Source: Thermodesulforhabdaceae bacterium (GTDB taxonomy: Bacteria; Desulfobacterota; Syntrophobacteria; Syntrophobacterales; Thermodesulforhabdaceae). From it: DNA of 64,000 nucleotides. Shown here in pieces: positions 1 to 9,141 of the stretch; position 1 is the stretch's first letter, and every line of letters starts with the position of its first letter. The translations under genes and the position numbers were made by a program. Under the pieces are notes generated by a model, which saw nothing but the letters and a program-made list of their open reading frames with translations, was not told the DNA's origin and did no database searches. The DNA lies in assembly GCA_037482015.1 (NCBI GenBank), contig JBBFKT010000009.1:23056-87055 (forward strand). Direction: 5' to 3'.

Positions 1-783
1 TATTCGATCCGGGGGAATATTTTCAAAAAGCCTTTTTACTGTGAAATCATATTCGTCCTCCCAACCCGGGAAGAAAAACAAGGGATCAAAGTGAAAACCA
101 AGAAAATAACCCCAATCCAAACACTTAAGGGCCGCATCAAGGCGTTGATCAAGAGTAGCGGCTTTTTCTTCCTCGTGAATTGAAATGGATGGAGCGTTCA
201 AAGACCAGCTAACTATGGTGTGTCCACTATGATCAAGGTGTTTCAGTCGATCAACGAAAAGGGTTTTTGTCTTGAGTTCCAGCACGGCATTGGGCTGGCG
301 GGCAAAAAAAGGGACAACTTGTTCGGAATATCCAATCCAGGGATCGAGAAGAAGTGAATCCGTAAACTCCCCAGTTCCAACTCGAAATAACGTATTTCGG
401 TGCTGGTTTAAAATTTTTCCCACTTCATCAAACATTTCATCTAAGTTCCCGAATATTTTAAGGTAAGGCTGGTTCAGGTAGGCTTGAAGAATGCAGTAGG
501 TGCAATTTAGAGAACAATTTTCAGCAAAATGAAGAATGGTGTAACCACAACAGTGGTAGAATCTGGTAGCCGGGCAGGATCTCAAAAACCGTCCTTTAAA
601 CCTGACAACCAGCAAAGTTCTAGAAGGGTCTTTGGGTGTGATATATTTCCAGTCTAATTCGGAAGGGATAACGTGAAAATCGGCTGAAGGTAGAGTCTTA
701 TGCAGTTCTCTTAATAAGGGACTTTCAAGGACCGGCTCTTCTACAAAAATTTCATCGTAAGACTGGTTATTCTCGGTCGCCAT
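1..783 (-). CDS. Spore photoproduct lyase-like radical SAM protein (3' part outside window)
   Basis: The reading frame is open from an ATG at 783 to the window edge, giving about 261 N-terminal residues. The protein contains a short-spaced cysteine motif of the form ENCSLNCTYCILQ (CxxxCxxC), the FeS/SAM-binding signature of the SplB/spore photoproduct lyase family. It is followed by a segment on GTGEFTDSLLLDP that is typical of this family. SplB repairs thymine dimers in spores of Firmicutes, but homologues occur in non-spore-formers where the substrate is not known, so repair activity is inferred only. The start overlaps the end of the ParB-like gene by 17 bases, which suggests translational coupling. 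The protein C-terminus is not visible. Confidence 0.75.
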   Translation of the reverse strand, partial: MATENNQSYDEIFVEEPVLESPLLRELHKTLPSADFHVIPSELDWKYITPKDPSRTLLVVRFKGRFLRSCPATRFYHCCGYTILHFAENCSLNCTYCILQAYLNQPYLKIFGNLDEMFDEVGKILNQHRNTLFRVGTGEFTDSLLLDPWIGYSEQVVPFFARQPNAVLELKTKTLFVDRLKHLDHSGHTIVSWSLNAPSISIHEEEKAATLDQRLDAALKCLDWGYFLGFHFDPLFFFPGWEDEYDFTVKRLFENIPPDRI

Positions 784-1732
784 AGCACATGATTTTCAGG
801 ACTTCCGGAGTGATTTTTTCGCTTATGGCTTTAAATTTAGTCATCAAATCTTCAGGCTTGGTGAAACTAATCTTAACCTCCCAATCGTCTCCCTCAAACT
901 GGTCTGGCGGTGTAAAGACAACTCCTTGGGGAAGTTTAAGAGATTCGACAAACTGTCGGAAGCTGGCTTCTCTTGCGGCCAAATGTGGAAAAAGGCGATT
1001 TTTGAAAAAGTTTCTAATACGTTCGGTTTTCTGTCTGGCATTAAGAGTAGTGTCAAAGATAATAGACGTAATTTCTGAAGATGTTAGAACATCAGCCGGT
1101 GATATATTTTGCTGTCGAGCCATGTCTTCAAGATAATCCAGAATTTCCCGCTGAAGACTTACTGAACATTGAATCTGATTAAACATTCTGAGAACTTCCC
1201 TTTTTGACCTTTCATCCCAAAGAGACAGTCTTATAGCCACTTTATCATCAATGATTCCAGTGCGTATTGCCTGTCGAAAATCCTCCGATGCTGTAGCAAT
1301 TGCTGTAAGACGTTTGTGTAAGTCAGGCTTAAGAGGTAACCTCAAGATCGGAAAGAATAACTGTTCTACTTCCCGAACTGAGTAAAACTGCAAGAGTTTT
1401 TTTACAATTACGGCCTTTTCTTCAAGATTAAGGGGTCTTTCTGAAATTTTTATCAGTATTCTTGCCCTGAGTAGGTCTTCTCTGGGGGTTGAAATTGGAA
1501 AAACGATGCAAGGAACATGTATAAGACTCTTATTTTTAGCCCACTCCCAGCGAACATAACCGTCAACAAGAGCGTAACAATCTGGTTGTTCTTCTAAAAC
1601 CCACAGGTGAGCCTGAATTCCAGCCAATTCTAGTATTCCAGAAAGGCGGTTATCCGGCGGAGGGGCGATGTAAAAATAGTCGGAAAAAGCGATCTGACCT
1701 AGCGTTAAAAGCTTTATAGAAGAACCCTTCAT
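767..1732 (-). CDS. ParB N-terminal-domain-like protein
   Basis: This 321-residue protein begins with a short ParB/Srx-like segment: residues about 40-75 carry a CYALVDGYVRWEWAK stretch resembling the ParB box I pattern (xxVxGxRR/GERR type), followed by helices that resemble the ParB KorB-like spacer (LNLEEKAVIVKKLLQF). ParB-fold proteins bind CTP or DNA, or act as nucleases; which applies here is not clear. It is not next to parA, so it is unlikely to be the chromosome segregation ParB. The ATG overlaps the stop of the upstream TPR-OmpA gene by 4 bases (ATGA), and its 3' end overlaps the radical SAM gene. The three genes therefore look co-translated. Function is otherwise unknown. Confidence 0.6.
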   Translation of the reverse strand: MKGSSIKLLTLGQIAFSDYFYIAPPPDNRLSGILELAGIQAHLWVLEEQPDCYALVDGYVRWEWAKNKSLIHVPCIVFPISTPREDLLRARILIKISERPLNLEEKAVIVKKLLQFYSVREVEQLFFPILRLPLKPDLHKRLTAIATASEDFRQAIRTGIIDDKVAIRLSLWDERSKREVLRMFNQIQCSVSLQREILDYLEDMARQQNISPADVLTSSEITSIIFDTTLNARQKTERIRNFFKNRLFPHLAAREASFRQFVESLKLPQGVVFTPPDQFEGDDWEVKISFTKPEDLMTKFKAISEKITPEVLKIMCYGDRE

Positions 1733-3255
1733 CTAAGTTTGGCCAAGATCTTGTTAACCAGCGAACTGCAGGCTCTGGAAAGTGCTTGTAAATCTCCTTC
1801 TGTAATTTCATTTGCAGCAGCCATAATCTTGCCAGATTCTACATCAATCAGTCTTACATCGATTCTCATAGTGTTTCCTAAACGGCTAACCGATCCCGTA
1901 AGTATGGCTTCAGCTCCTACCATACGACCTATTTCGCGAGCTTTTCCTTCTTCTACAATCCCGGTCTGACCAAGTTCAAGTTCTTTCATAACCTTTTCAA
2001 GTAGACTTCGTTCCACGATACTAAAACGACCACTATCCACAGCTGCCGTTGTAAGGAATTCAGCTATCATGCGCCCCATGGGATCCTGACGTCCCGATCT
2101 TTCTAGAAAGTCCAGTTCAAGCACTGCAAGCTTTATAGGTTCTCTTTCCGGCTTTGTTGACTCTACCTGTTTAGATCCTGATGTTGATGAAGCCGTTTCC
2201 ACTGGCCTGGATGATTCTACATCTTGGACAGGCTGTGCTTGAACAGTCTCTTTATCTTGAGAAAAAACCTTCTGAGACTCTTCGGATTTTATGGAACCGA
2301 TGTTTACCAACTCAACTCGCCTGTTTTGAGCTCGTCCCCAGGATGTATCATTAGAAGCCACAGGTCTAGACGATCCAAAGCCTTTCGTTTCCAGTCGATT
2401 TGGGTCAATACTAAAACGCTCTACGAGGTATTTCTTAACACTTTCTGCACGCTTCATGGAAAGTTCAAGGTTATAGGCATCACTTCCAACGTTATCAGTG
2501 TGTCCTTCTATGAGTATCTTTGAATCTCTAAGGTTTGGGTCATTCAAAGCTCGAGCAATTTCTTCTAACTGGCGATGTGATTTTGGCGATATGTTTGCAC
2601 TGTTCGTAGCAAAATGGATTTTTATAGGAATGCTTGGAGCTGCACTAACACCTCGGGTTTTTTTAGTAAGGGCTTCTGTAATGGCCTGAGCAGTTACAAG
2701 CTGGGATGATTCATCAGCATCACCAGGCTCCTCCGCTTGTTTTTCCTGAGGCTTAAGTTTAGTTTCGCAGTCTTTAAGATTTCCTTCAATCAAGGATACA
2801 TAATTTGTCACATCAGGATATTTTTTCTGCACTTCCTTAGAACTCGCAAGATCGAGAAACCGCCGATAAGCTTTGATCGCTTCAGCGTATTGTTGCCTTT
2901 TCCTATAAATATCCCCAACACCGGCTAGAGGATGAGGAAAGTCTGGTTTTAATTCCGAAGCTTTACGATATGCGTTAAGGGCTTCATCTAGAAGGCCTTT
3001 TTCTTCAAGAGCAAGTCCCAGGTTGTTGTATGCTTCTTCCATATCGGGACAGACTTCTATCGCTTTTTTTAGAAGACGTATCCGCTCATCAATGTTTGTT
3101 ACATTTAAACTCTCAATAAAGAGGCGTTTACCCTCATCACATCCTGCCCAGACAATATCAGACCAAAGCAAAAAGATTGCAAACAAACAAATTAAAATCG
3201 TCAGTCTGATACGGATTTTTATAGTTTTTTCCGAGACCGTTTTCAACATCCTCAT
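1729..3255 (-). CDS. Secreted TPR-OmpA-CsgG/FlgO three-domain protein
   Basis: 508 residues. An N-terminal hydrophobic segment (about residues 17-37, ending WAG) acts as a signal peptide. Residues about 40-150 are TPR repeats (EEAYNNLGLALEEKGLLDEALNAY). Residues about 205-320 are an OmpA C-terminal peptidoglycan-binding domain with the hallmark EGHTDNVGSDAYN and NRRVE motifs. Residues about 370-508 resemble the CsgG/FlgO family (VLELDFLERSG, GAEAILTGSVSRLG, VRLIDVESGKI). The combination suggests an outer-membrane or periplasmic protein tied to peptidoglycan, with a TPR arm for partners. It lies directly downstream of the WD40-caspase (24-base gap) and overlaps the ParB-like gene by 4 bases, so it belongs to the same transcript. 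The precise role is unknown. Confidence 0.8.
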   Translation of the reverse strand: MRMLKTVSEKTIKIRIRLTILICLFAIFLLWSDIVWAGCDEGKRLFIESLNVTNIDERIRLLKKAIEVCPDMEEAYNNLGLALEEKGLLDEALNAYRKASELKPDFPHPLAGVGDIYRKRQQYAEAIKAYRRFLDLASSKEVQKKYPDVTNYVSLIEGNLKDCETKLKPQEKQAEEPGDADESSQLVTAQAITEALTKKTRGVSAAPSIPIKIHFATNSANISPKSHRQLEEIARALNDPNLRDSKILIEGHTDNVGSDAYNLELSMKRAESVKKYLVERFSIDPNRLETKGFGSSRPVASNDTSWGRAQNRRVELVNIGSIKSEESQKVFSQDKETVQAQPVQDVESSRPVETASSTSGSKQVESTKPEREPIKLAVLELDFLERSGRQDPMGRMIAEFLTTAAVDSGRFSIVERSLLEKVMKELELGQTGIVEEGKAREIGRMVGAEAILTGSVSRLGNTMRIDVRLIDVESGKIMAAANEITEGDLQALSRACSSLVNKILAKLR

Positions 3256-3279
3256 ATAAGTATAACCCTCTCTCTTAAT

Positions 3280-6200
3280 TTAAGTTTTATCAACCAAAAC
3301 AATTGGAAAGTCCGGGACATTATCTGGCATTTGAAAAATTGGAGTTTGATTTCCATTCGTCAATGTGGCCACTGTTTCCATTATGTGATAATAAAGCATG
3401 GCAACAGTAACCTTACCTGACTTAATAGTGGGCATCTTTCCCGAAAGACCTTCAATCAACGCTTTTGTGAAAGCACCATTACCCCATTCAGGAGCTTCAA
3501 AAGATTTTTGAGTTTTAGAAGAAGAAGCAAATACTACGACCCCGTTTTCCGCTCTTATAAGTTGATTAACCACCCCTGAAACATCGCTTGTAACTCCCAC
3601 ACCTACACCCCTTGTTTTTTTATCTTTTAGAATATTAGCTGAGTAACAGGCGTCTAAAAACAGAATAACCTTTCCATTTATTGAAGCCAAGGTTTCTTGA
3701 ATTGAGTGAGCTGAGACGCCAGTTGCCATTAGTCTTTCCGGATCACCATTAACTGGCATGAAATAATAAACCTGGTTAAGATTATCAGTAAGCCCATGAC
3801 CAGCAAGAAATATCATTGCAACATCTGTAGGTTTGGTACTTTTCCTTATCCATTCCAATCCATCCAAAATATTTTCCCTGGTTGCTTGTTCGTCCACAAT
3901 AACTTTCGTAATAACATCCTTATATAGCCTTCCTTTTTGACTTTCTATTGTTTTAGCAAAATCCATAGCATCCTTTGCCGGGAAAATAAGTTGCATGTTT
4001 TCTTTTTGATATTTGCTAACTCCAACCGCCAGCACATACAAGTTGGGCATAATAATAAATTTACCGTCCTCTTTTGCCTTTTCCTCAAGAGGGGGCTTGG
4101 TTTCTAATGACCTAGATTTTTGAACCGCTTCAGTATCAGAAGGAACATCGGCTTTAGCAACTAGAGTCTCCTCAGGGGTTCCGTATCGCACTCTAACTAT
4201 AGACGCTTCACTTGCTCCGTGTTTATTCATAGCGACTACAGATATTAGCGAATCCTGTGGAGGAATTGGCAGTGTAAGCTCTTGAACAACCTCCTTCCCA
4301 GCAGCCCACTCTCCTTCTTCAATTTTCGCAGGTCTTCCGTCAATCATTACCCTTATGGCTTTTACTGGTGCATCAGCCGAAGATTTCAAAGAAAGCTTAA
4401 GGTTTATTTCTTTTGCATCAGTCTTATAATCTTTGGGTGGACTTAAGATACGAACAACAGGAGGTAGAATCTCTGACGGTTTAACGATATCCTTATCGGC
4501 TTTCTTTCCCCATTCCTTTTCGGCATACTTTAGAGCTTCACGCTCATCCAGTGTTTTAAGTATAGCTAAAGACAAGTCTGGGCGATAATAAGTTGATCGG
4601 AATCTCGATATAGGGAAGAAATCAGCTTCCTTATTAGGACCACGATTAATATGCCATCCAATGTATTGTTCTGCTCCAGCGGAAGCGTCGTAATATCCGG
4701 AAGGAGTCCACAACACCCATTGTTCAGTGTGAGGAACAATAAAAAGGCTCAGCACTAAAGCGCCATCTCTTAACCTGTGCCATCTTATAGTGCCGTCGGT
4801 GTAGGCAGCTACAACAAGCCTTCTATCCTGAGAAATGTTAACTGCACGGACAGGGGAAGGCGTAGTGAATTTCCATTTCTGGGAACCGTTTCCATCAAAA
4901 AGTCTAAGAGACCAATCGCCTCCCAACACAAATCCTTGCATATCCGGGCTTATAGCCATACAGTAAATTCGCTCATTAGGATCTAAGGCTATAGGCTTAT
5001 TCTTGAAAAGAGGCTTGTCGCTATTTTTCCAGTTTGTAATAGGAAGCCCTTTGGTTATCGGAGGCTTAAACGCATCAAGTTTTTTAGGGTTAATTTCCAA
5101 ATACCGGTCGTTTATAGAAAAAAGGCCCTTATAATTTGATCCTGACCAGAAAAAACCAAAGGCTATTTCAGAACCATCAGAATTTATGAGAAATTCTTCT
5201 TGTTTGTCTCTAAAGTCAGCAGTAACCGGGGGGTTGAAAAATTTAATAGTGTCGTCTCTGCCTATTTTTCCTATGGAAGGATCACCTGAAACAAAAACTA
5301 GCTGATTATTGGGAAGGCTTCTTAAACTAAGAATTGTATCTCGACTGTCTGTAGAAATATCCTTAAAAGCCCCTTTGCCCCCGTTTTCCCAGCACCGAAC
5401 AGGATTTATACCGTTTTGTAAGCTCCAGCGTCCGGCGGCACAGAGCCTACCATTGCTTAGCCAGGCAACACTACTCAGGTTTCCATTTGATATACCCTGA
5501 ACCGATGGCGAAAATTCCAGTTTTAGATTATCCCCCGAAAAAACATCCACTTTGGGAGAATCCGTATAACCCACAGCAATAAGAGAACCGTTCTGATTGA
5601 AAGAAACAGAAAAGGGACCACGTCCTGGTGTTTTTTGCTTCGCAATAAGTGAAAAGTCTTTTCTATAAAGCCGTATAAAGCCATCATCAGAAACTGTTAC
5701 AAGTCTTCCCTGGCGGTCAAAATCTACACCATAAACAGAACCACCATACTGGAAGTCTTCAAAAACAATACTGTAATCTTCAGCGTTGTAGATTCGTATG
5801 CCTTGATTCTTTGCAAGACCCACAGCAAGGTATTTACCATCGGGGGAATAGGCTAGATCCAGCACCGGCTGAGGAAGACCGCCAAGACGGCGTAACATAA
5901 TCCCAGAATGCCAATCAAAAACATAAACAGAAAACTTCCCATCCCACTGTTTGCCTGTAAATCCGCCACAAGCAACCTGTTTTCCATCGGAAGACATAGC
6001 AACGGCGTAAATTTTTCCTTCGTTCCCTTCACCGATGGGGGGATGAAGCGTAGCTCGCAAATCACCGGTAGCACCATCCCAGACCTTTACTGTCTGGTCA
6101 TAGGAAGCTGTAACAAGATAGGTTCCCAAAGGATCCGATTTTACTTTTCTAATACTTGCAGTATGAACAGGCGCCTGAATTTTCAAAACAGGTTCAGACG

Positions 6201-6318
6201 AAGACTGCGAAGGAGCCTGTTCAGCCAGGGAAATCCCAACAGCAGCAAAACAGGCAAAAAATAACCCAAATAACAAGGCTATTCTTCTGTTCACTAATAA
6301 CTTAATTACTCTATTCAT
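3280..6318 (-). CDS. Exported WD40-repeat caspase family (C14) protein
   Basis: 1012 residues. A signal sequence covers residues about 8-32 (a long hydrophobic core ending in SLAEQA). Residues about 40-560 contain WD40-type repeats (for example HTASIRKVKSDPLGTYLVTA, LDLAYSPDGKYLAVGLA), probably forming a beta-propeller. The C-terminal part (about 755-1000) is a caspase/metacaspase domain with the catalytic dyad visible: His841 in IFLAGHG and Cys891 in LFLDACYS. Between them lies a region of Ig-like or bacterial cell-surface type (about 610-720). The export signal is unusual for WD40-caspases, many of which are cytoplasmic. It sits in a train of exported proteins, with a 15-base gap from the CsgG-like gene upstream. 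Substrate and activation signal are unknown; protease activity is inferred from the dyad. Confidence 0.88.
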   Translation of the reverse strand: MNRVIKLLVNRRIALLFGLFFACFAAVGISLAEQAPSQSSSEPVLKIQAPVHTASIRKVKSDPLGTYLVTASYDQTVKVWDGATGDLRATLHPPIGEGNEGKIYAVAMSSDGKQVACGGFTGKQWDGKFSVYVFDWHSGIMLRRLGGLPQPVLDLAYSPDGKYLAVGLAKNQGIRIYNAEDYSIVFEDFQYGGSVYGVDFDRQGRLVTVSDDGFIRLYRKDFSLIAKQKTPGRGPFSVSFNQNGSLIAVGYTDSPKVDVFSGDNLKLEFSPSVQGISNGNLSSVAWLSNGRLCAAGRWSLQNGINPVRCWENGGKGAFKDISTDSRDTILSLRSLPNNQLVFVSGDPSIGKIGRDDTIKFFNPPVTADFRDKQEEFLINSDGSEIAFGFFWSGSNYKGLFSINDRYLEINPKKLDAFKPPITKGLPITNWKNSDKPLFKNKPIALDPNERIYCMAISPDMQGFVLGGDWSLRLFDGNGSQKWKFTTPSPVRAVNISQDRRLVVAAYTDGTIRWHRLRDGALVLSLFIVPHTEQWVLWTPSGYYDASAGAEQYIGWHINRGPNKEADFFPISRFRSTYYRPDLSLAILKTLDEREALKYAEKEWGKKADKDIVKPSEILPPVVRILSPPKDYKTDAKEINLKLSLKSSADAPVKAIRVMIDGRPAKIEEGEWAAGKEVVQELTLPIPPQDSLISVVAMNKHGASEASIVRVRYGTPEETLVAKADVPSDTEAVQKSRSLETKPPLEEKAKEDGKFIIMPNLYVLAVGVSKYQKENMQLIFPAKDAMDFAKTIESQKGRLYKDVITKVIVDEQATRENILDGLEWIRKSTKPTDVAMIFLAGHGLTDNLNQVYYFMPVNGDPERLMATGVSAHSIQETLASINGKVILFLDACYSANILKDKKTRGVGVGVTSDVSGVVNQLIRAENGVVVFASSSKTQKSFEAPEWGNGAFTKALIEGLSGKMPTIKSGKVTVAMLYYHIMETVATLTNGNQTPIFQMPDNVPDFPIVLVDKT

Positions 6319-6333
6319 ACCCCAATCACCCTA

Positions 6334-7092
6334 TTATAGATTTTCAAGGTTTGATGAAGGTTTAGCCGTTCCCCCTTCTGGTGTTTCCTTGGGATGGGAA
6401 GGACCTGAAGGCTCGTGACGTCCTTCAATGGATGGGAGTTTTTCTTGCTTTTCCTCAGAAGAAAGGGATCTCCCCGATGGTTCCTTACTTTCCTTACTGA
6501 TCAGGGATGATCCCTTTTGACAGTACTCCTGGTAAATCTCGCCAATAAGACTGTCAGACTGCTTTTCCAAGGCACTAATAACCGCTCTTGATGGCTCTAA
6601 CCCAGCACTCTTTCCCGACCATACCTTTGACGAAATAGCTTGACCTGTTTTGGCATCAAGGAGTTTTAAACTGAGGGTCACATAAACTGACTTAAGATTT
6701 GTCTGGAGCCCTTCCATAGAGCGAACTCTAGCGGTAAGCTGGCCGGCCAAAAGAAGATCAGCACCAAGTTTTTCAGAAAGGGTCACCGCTCCAACTGTAT
6801 CACCTCTAAGAATCAGTTGTTTTTCCTGTTCAGGGATTATTTTCTCCACCGTTGCCTGATCGATAATTTGAAGTCCACAGTTCAATAACTTTGATTCGAG
6901 CAAAGCTCCAACATCCTTCACAACTTCAGAAGTAACATCCGGGGAACCGCTTCCCAAAATCACAGCGACTTTTTTATTTAAAAGTTCAGCAGGACATTGC
7001 CCTTGACAATAACCTGCAACAACCAAACTAAAGAAAACTCCAACTGATATACACAGCCAGAAAATTATCTTATGCCCACCAAATCGAACCAT
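6334..7092 (-). CDS. CsgG/FlgO-like exported protein
   Basis: 252 residues with an N-terminal signal segment (residues about 8-29) and a conserved core of about 150 residues. The core shows features of the CsgG/FlgO fold: ADLLLAGQLTARVRSMEG and LKLLDAKTGQAISSKVW, which match the pattern in the C-terminal domain of the 508-residue neighbour. The last 60 residues are low-complexity (Ser/Glu/Pro rich). A GAGGT ribosome site precedes the ATG by 4 bases. It is probably a periplasmic or outer-membrane-associated protein that works with the caspase protein encoded immediately downstream. It is not certain that it forms a pore like CsgG, because the membrane-spanning hairpins of CsgG cannot be recognised here. 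Confidence 0.65.
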   Translation of the reverse strand: MVRFGGHKIIFWLCISVGVFFSLVVAGYCQGQCPAELLNKKVAVILGSGSPDVTSEVVKDVGALLESKLLNCGLQIIDQATVEKIIPEQEKQLILRGDTVGAVTLSEKLGADLLLAGQLTARVRSMEGLQTNLKSVYVTLSLKLLDAKTGQAISSKVWSGKSAGLEPSRAVISALEKQSDSLIGEIYQEYCQKGSSLISKESKEPSGRSLSSEEKQEKLPSIEGRHEPSGPSHPKETPEGGTAKPSSNLENL

Positions 7093-7137
7093 ATCGACCT
7101 CAGTTGACTAAAAACATGTTAGTTTATATTAACCCTA

Positions 7138-7602
7138 TCACTCAAGCGGAACTTTTTCTACAGTATCGCTAGTAACCTCTTCCTTTTTAGTCTTGGGATC
7201 AATTTTGTATGTGCGAACTCTAACTGGTCTAACCTTTTTCCCACCAGGTTCTTCTATAATTTTACCCTGATCTACGGGTTCCGCAACTACCTTTTCAGTT
7301 TGATCTTCTTTAACAATAACAATGGGCTTATTTTGAAGTGCCGCTTCACGCATAGCCTGATTTCGTTTTTCGATAGCCCAGGCGGTCAAAGCTCCAAGAG
7401 CCGCACCAGCCACAGCACCAATAGCTGCTCCTTTTTTACCTCCCACCATGTATCCGATTAATCCACCAGTAAGGGCTCCCACAGCGCCTCCGGTAACTGC
7501 TGCCTGTTGTTGCTGTTGACCTTCGGGTGTGGTTGCGCATCCAACCGTCACCGAAATAAAAGCCACCACAACAATTAGAGAAACAATCCTTCTGAACACC
7601 AT
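7138..7602 (-). CDS. Glycine-zipper lipoprotein
   Basis: 154 residues from the chosen start (MVFRRIV). The start was chosen because a GGGAGGT ribosome site lies 6 bases upstream; two earlier in-frame ATGs overlap or precede that site. A signal peptide ends in a lipobox-like TVGC, so Cys is the probable lipidated residue. Residues about 35-75 are a glycine-zipper segment (VGALTGGLIGYMVGGKKGAAIGAV) that packs against or inserts into membranes. The C-terminal half is polar and Lys/Glu-rich. Similar glycine-zipper lipoproteins are common beside OmpA-like proteins. Its place in the caspase cluster suggests an envelope role; the exact job is unknown. Confidence 0.75.
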   Translation of the reverse strand: MVFRRIVSLIVVVAFISVTVGCATTPEGQQQQQAAVTGGAVGALTGGLIGYMVGGKKGAAIGAVAGAALGALTAWAIEKRNQAMREAALQNKPIVIVKEDQTEKVVAEPVDQGKIIEEPGGKKVRPVRVRTYKIDPKTKKEEVTSDTVEKVPLE

Positions 7603-7671
7603 AAGCATACCTCCCATTTTACATGCTATTATTTCACCTAAAAGAAGCCCCGATACGTTCTACAAAAAAAT

Positions 7672-9042
7672 TTATAAGTCCAAAACGCTTTTATATTTCT
7701 CTGTTAGTTCTGGACTTTTTATGACTTCTTTAACTCTTTCGGTGCTTACATTAACAAGTTGAGTTGGCACTCCTTCATCTATTTTTTCTTTTGAAAGGGC
7801 TCTTTCTTTTTCTACCTTAATTTTTACTATATCCCCCCGCTCTTCATGAATAACGAAGGTTTTTGTGCCGTATTTTTCGTTAAGCGATTTAAGAACAACT
7901 CCCTCGAGTATGTCTGAAAGATGCTCCCTAGGCCCAGCAAATTCTACTTCAAAAACAGTATCCCCATTAGCCAAAAATTCCCTAAATGTTACGTTCAAAA
8001 CCGATCTTATTCCTAAGAGCTCTTTCTTAAGCATCTTAGCAAGCTCACGATCAGGAATACCTGAAAAAGTAAGAATTACATCGTGGGAAGGTCGCATAAT
8101 ATAATCTTTAAAGATATCCTGGCTAAAAACATCACCTACTCTTTTACCAACATCCATTATAGCTTCATCATCATCGTTATACATAACCCCTTGCTGGGGA
8201 CGAAAATTTTCCGAAAATATAATTTCAGAGGAGTGGTTATCAACAGCTTCGATTGACCAGGCAGTAAGCAGAGTAGTTTGCACTTCAAGCCCGCTAGCTA
8301 ATTTTACCTTTTGAGATTTTTTAATTTTTATAAGCCCGTTTATGGAAATATCACTTGGTTTTTTAGCTATTTGAGTAGCGGCTTCACGGGTAAGCCCCTG
8401 GGCAATTAGGAGCTTAGCTCTTTCCTGTTGTTCTCTAGAGGCTTCTTCTTCGGAGATAACTTTATATCCGAAGTTTTTCAGCCGATTTGCAATTTCTCTA
8501 TTGCACACATCGCACGGAACCTTATCACCGTAAGAATCAGGCGATATTATATACAATCCTACAGAAAAAGTAGGATTGCCTTTTTCCTTTATTATGGCAA
8601 CGCGTTCCATCTTAGAAAGAGACGAAAGAGCCTGACGTATGGGTGATGCTAAGACTTCAGCCTTTATCCACACATGGTAAAAACCATCGGGTTGAACACC
8701 ACCATTTACTATGGTGATGATCTTTGTAATTGCTCCCTCGCTTTTAGAAATTACTTGATCTCTAACCAAAGTATAATTTTCTACAATGGTCTGTGAAGAA
8801 ACATAGCACCCTACAGCTTTTTCGATAGCCTGTCGCTTAGCATCTCTTAATGCTTCATCGTAGGCTAAAGTCTTATCTTTGTAAAAATTAGGATCAGAAA
8901 GCCCTTCAGCAGATACAACAATTGTTGCAGGTTTTAAGGATGATTCTGCCGCACTGGCATCATCGGCGAACGGCACCACAGATAGATTTATCAATATGCA
9001 GATCCCAAGTATACTGAATAAAATTAAACTGCGTTTTAACAT
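7672..9042 (-). CDS. FlgT-like exported protein
   Basis: 456 residues from the ATG at 9042, chosen because GGGAGAGAATGTA precedes it and a signal peptide (LILFSILGICILINL) starts directly after; the frame is open 29 codons further upstream, but those codons show no export signal. Residues about 35-130 match the pattern of the FlgT N-terminal domain (YDEALRDAKRQAIEKAVG, YVSSQTIVENY, SEGAITKI). In Vibrio FlgT forms the flagellar H ring, but no flagellar genes are in this window, so the name here denotes fold only. The rest has an alpha/beta character without a motif I recognise. It follows the LPP20-like gene with a 99-base gap. Confidence 0.6.
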   Translation of the reverse strand: MLKRSLILFSILGICILINLSVVPFADDASAAESSLKPATIVVSAEGLSDPNFYKDKTLAYDEALRDAKRQAIEKAVGCYVSSQTIVENYTLVRDQVISKSEGAITKIITIVNGGVQPDGFYHVWIKAEVLASPIRQALSSLSKMERVAIIKEKGNPTFSVGLYIISPDSYGDKVPCDVCNREIANRLKNFGYKVISEEEASREQQERAKLLIAQGLTREAATQIAKKPSDISINGLIKIKKSQKVKLASGLEVQTTLLTAWSIEAVDNHSSEIIFSENFRPQQGVMYNDDDEAIMDVGKRVGDVFSQDIFKDYIMRPSHDVILTFSGIPDRELAKMLKKELLGIRSVLNVTFREFLANGDTVFEVEFAGPREHLSDILEGVVLKSLNEKYGTKTFVIHEERGDIVKIKVEKERALSKEKIDEGVPTQLVNVSTERVKEVIKSPELTEKYKSVLDL

Positions 9043-9141
9043 TACATTCTCTCCCACAACGTATTCAACTTTTCCCACCTTAAACTGGGGGCACGTAATT
9101 AAACCGCACCCCCAGAAAAGTATGGGCACATAAATAGAGTC

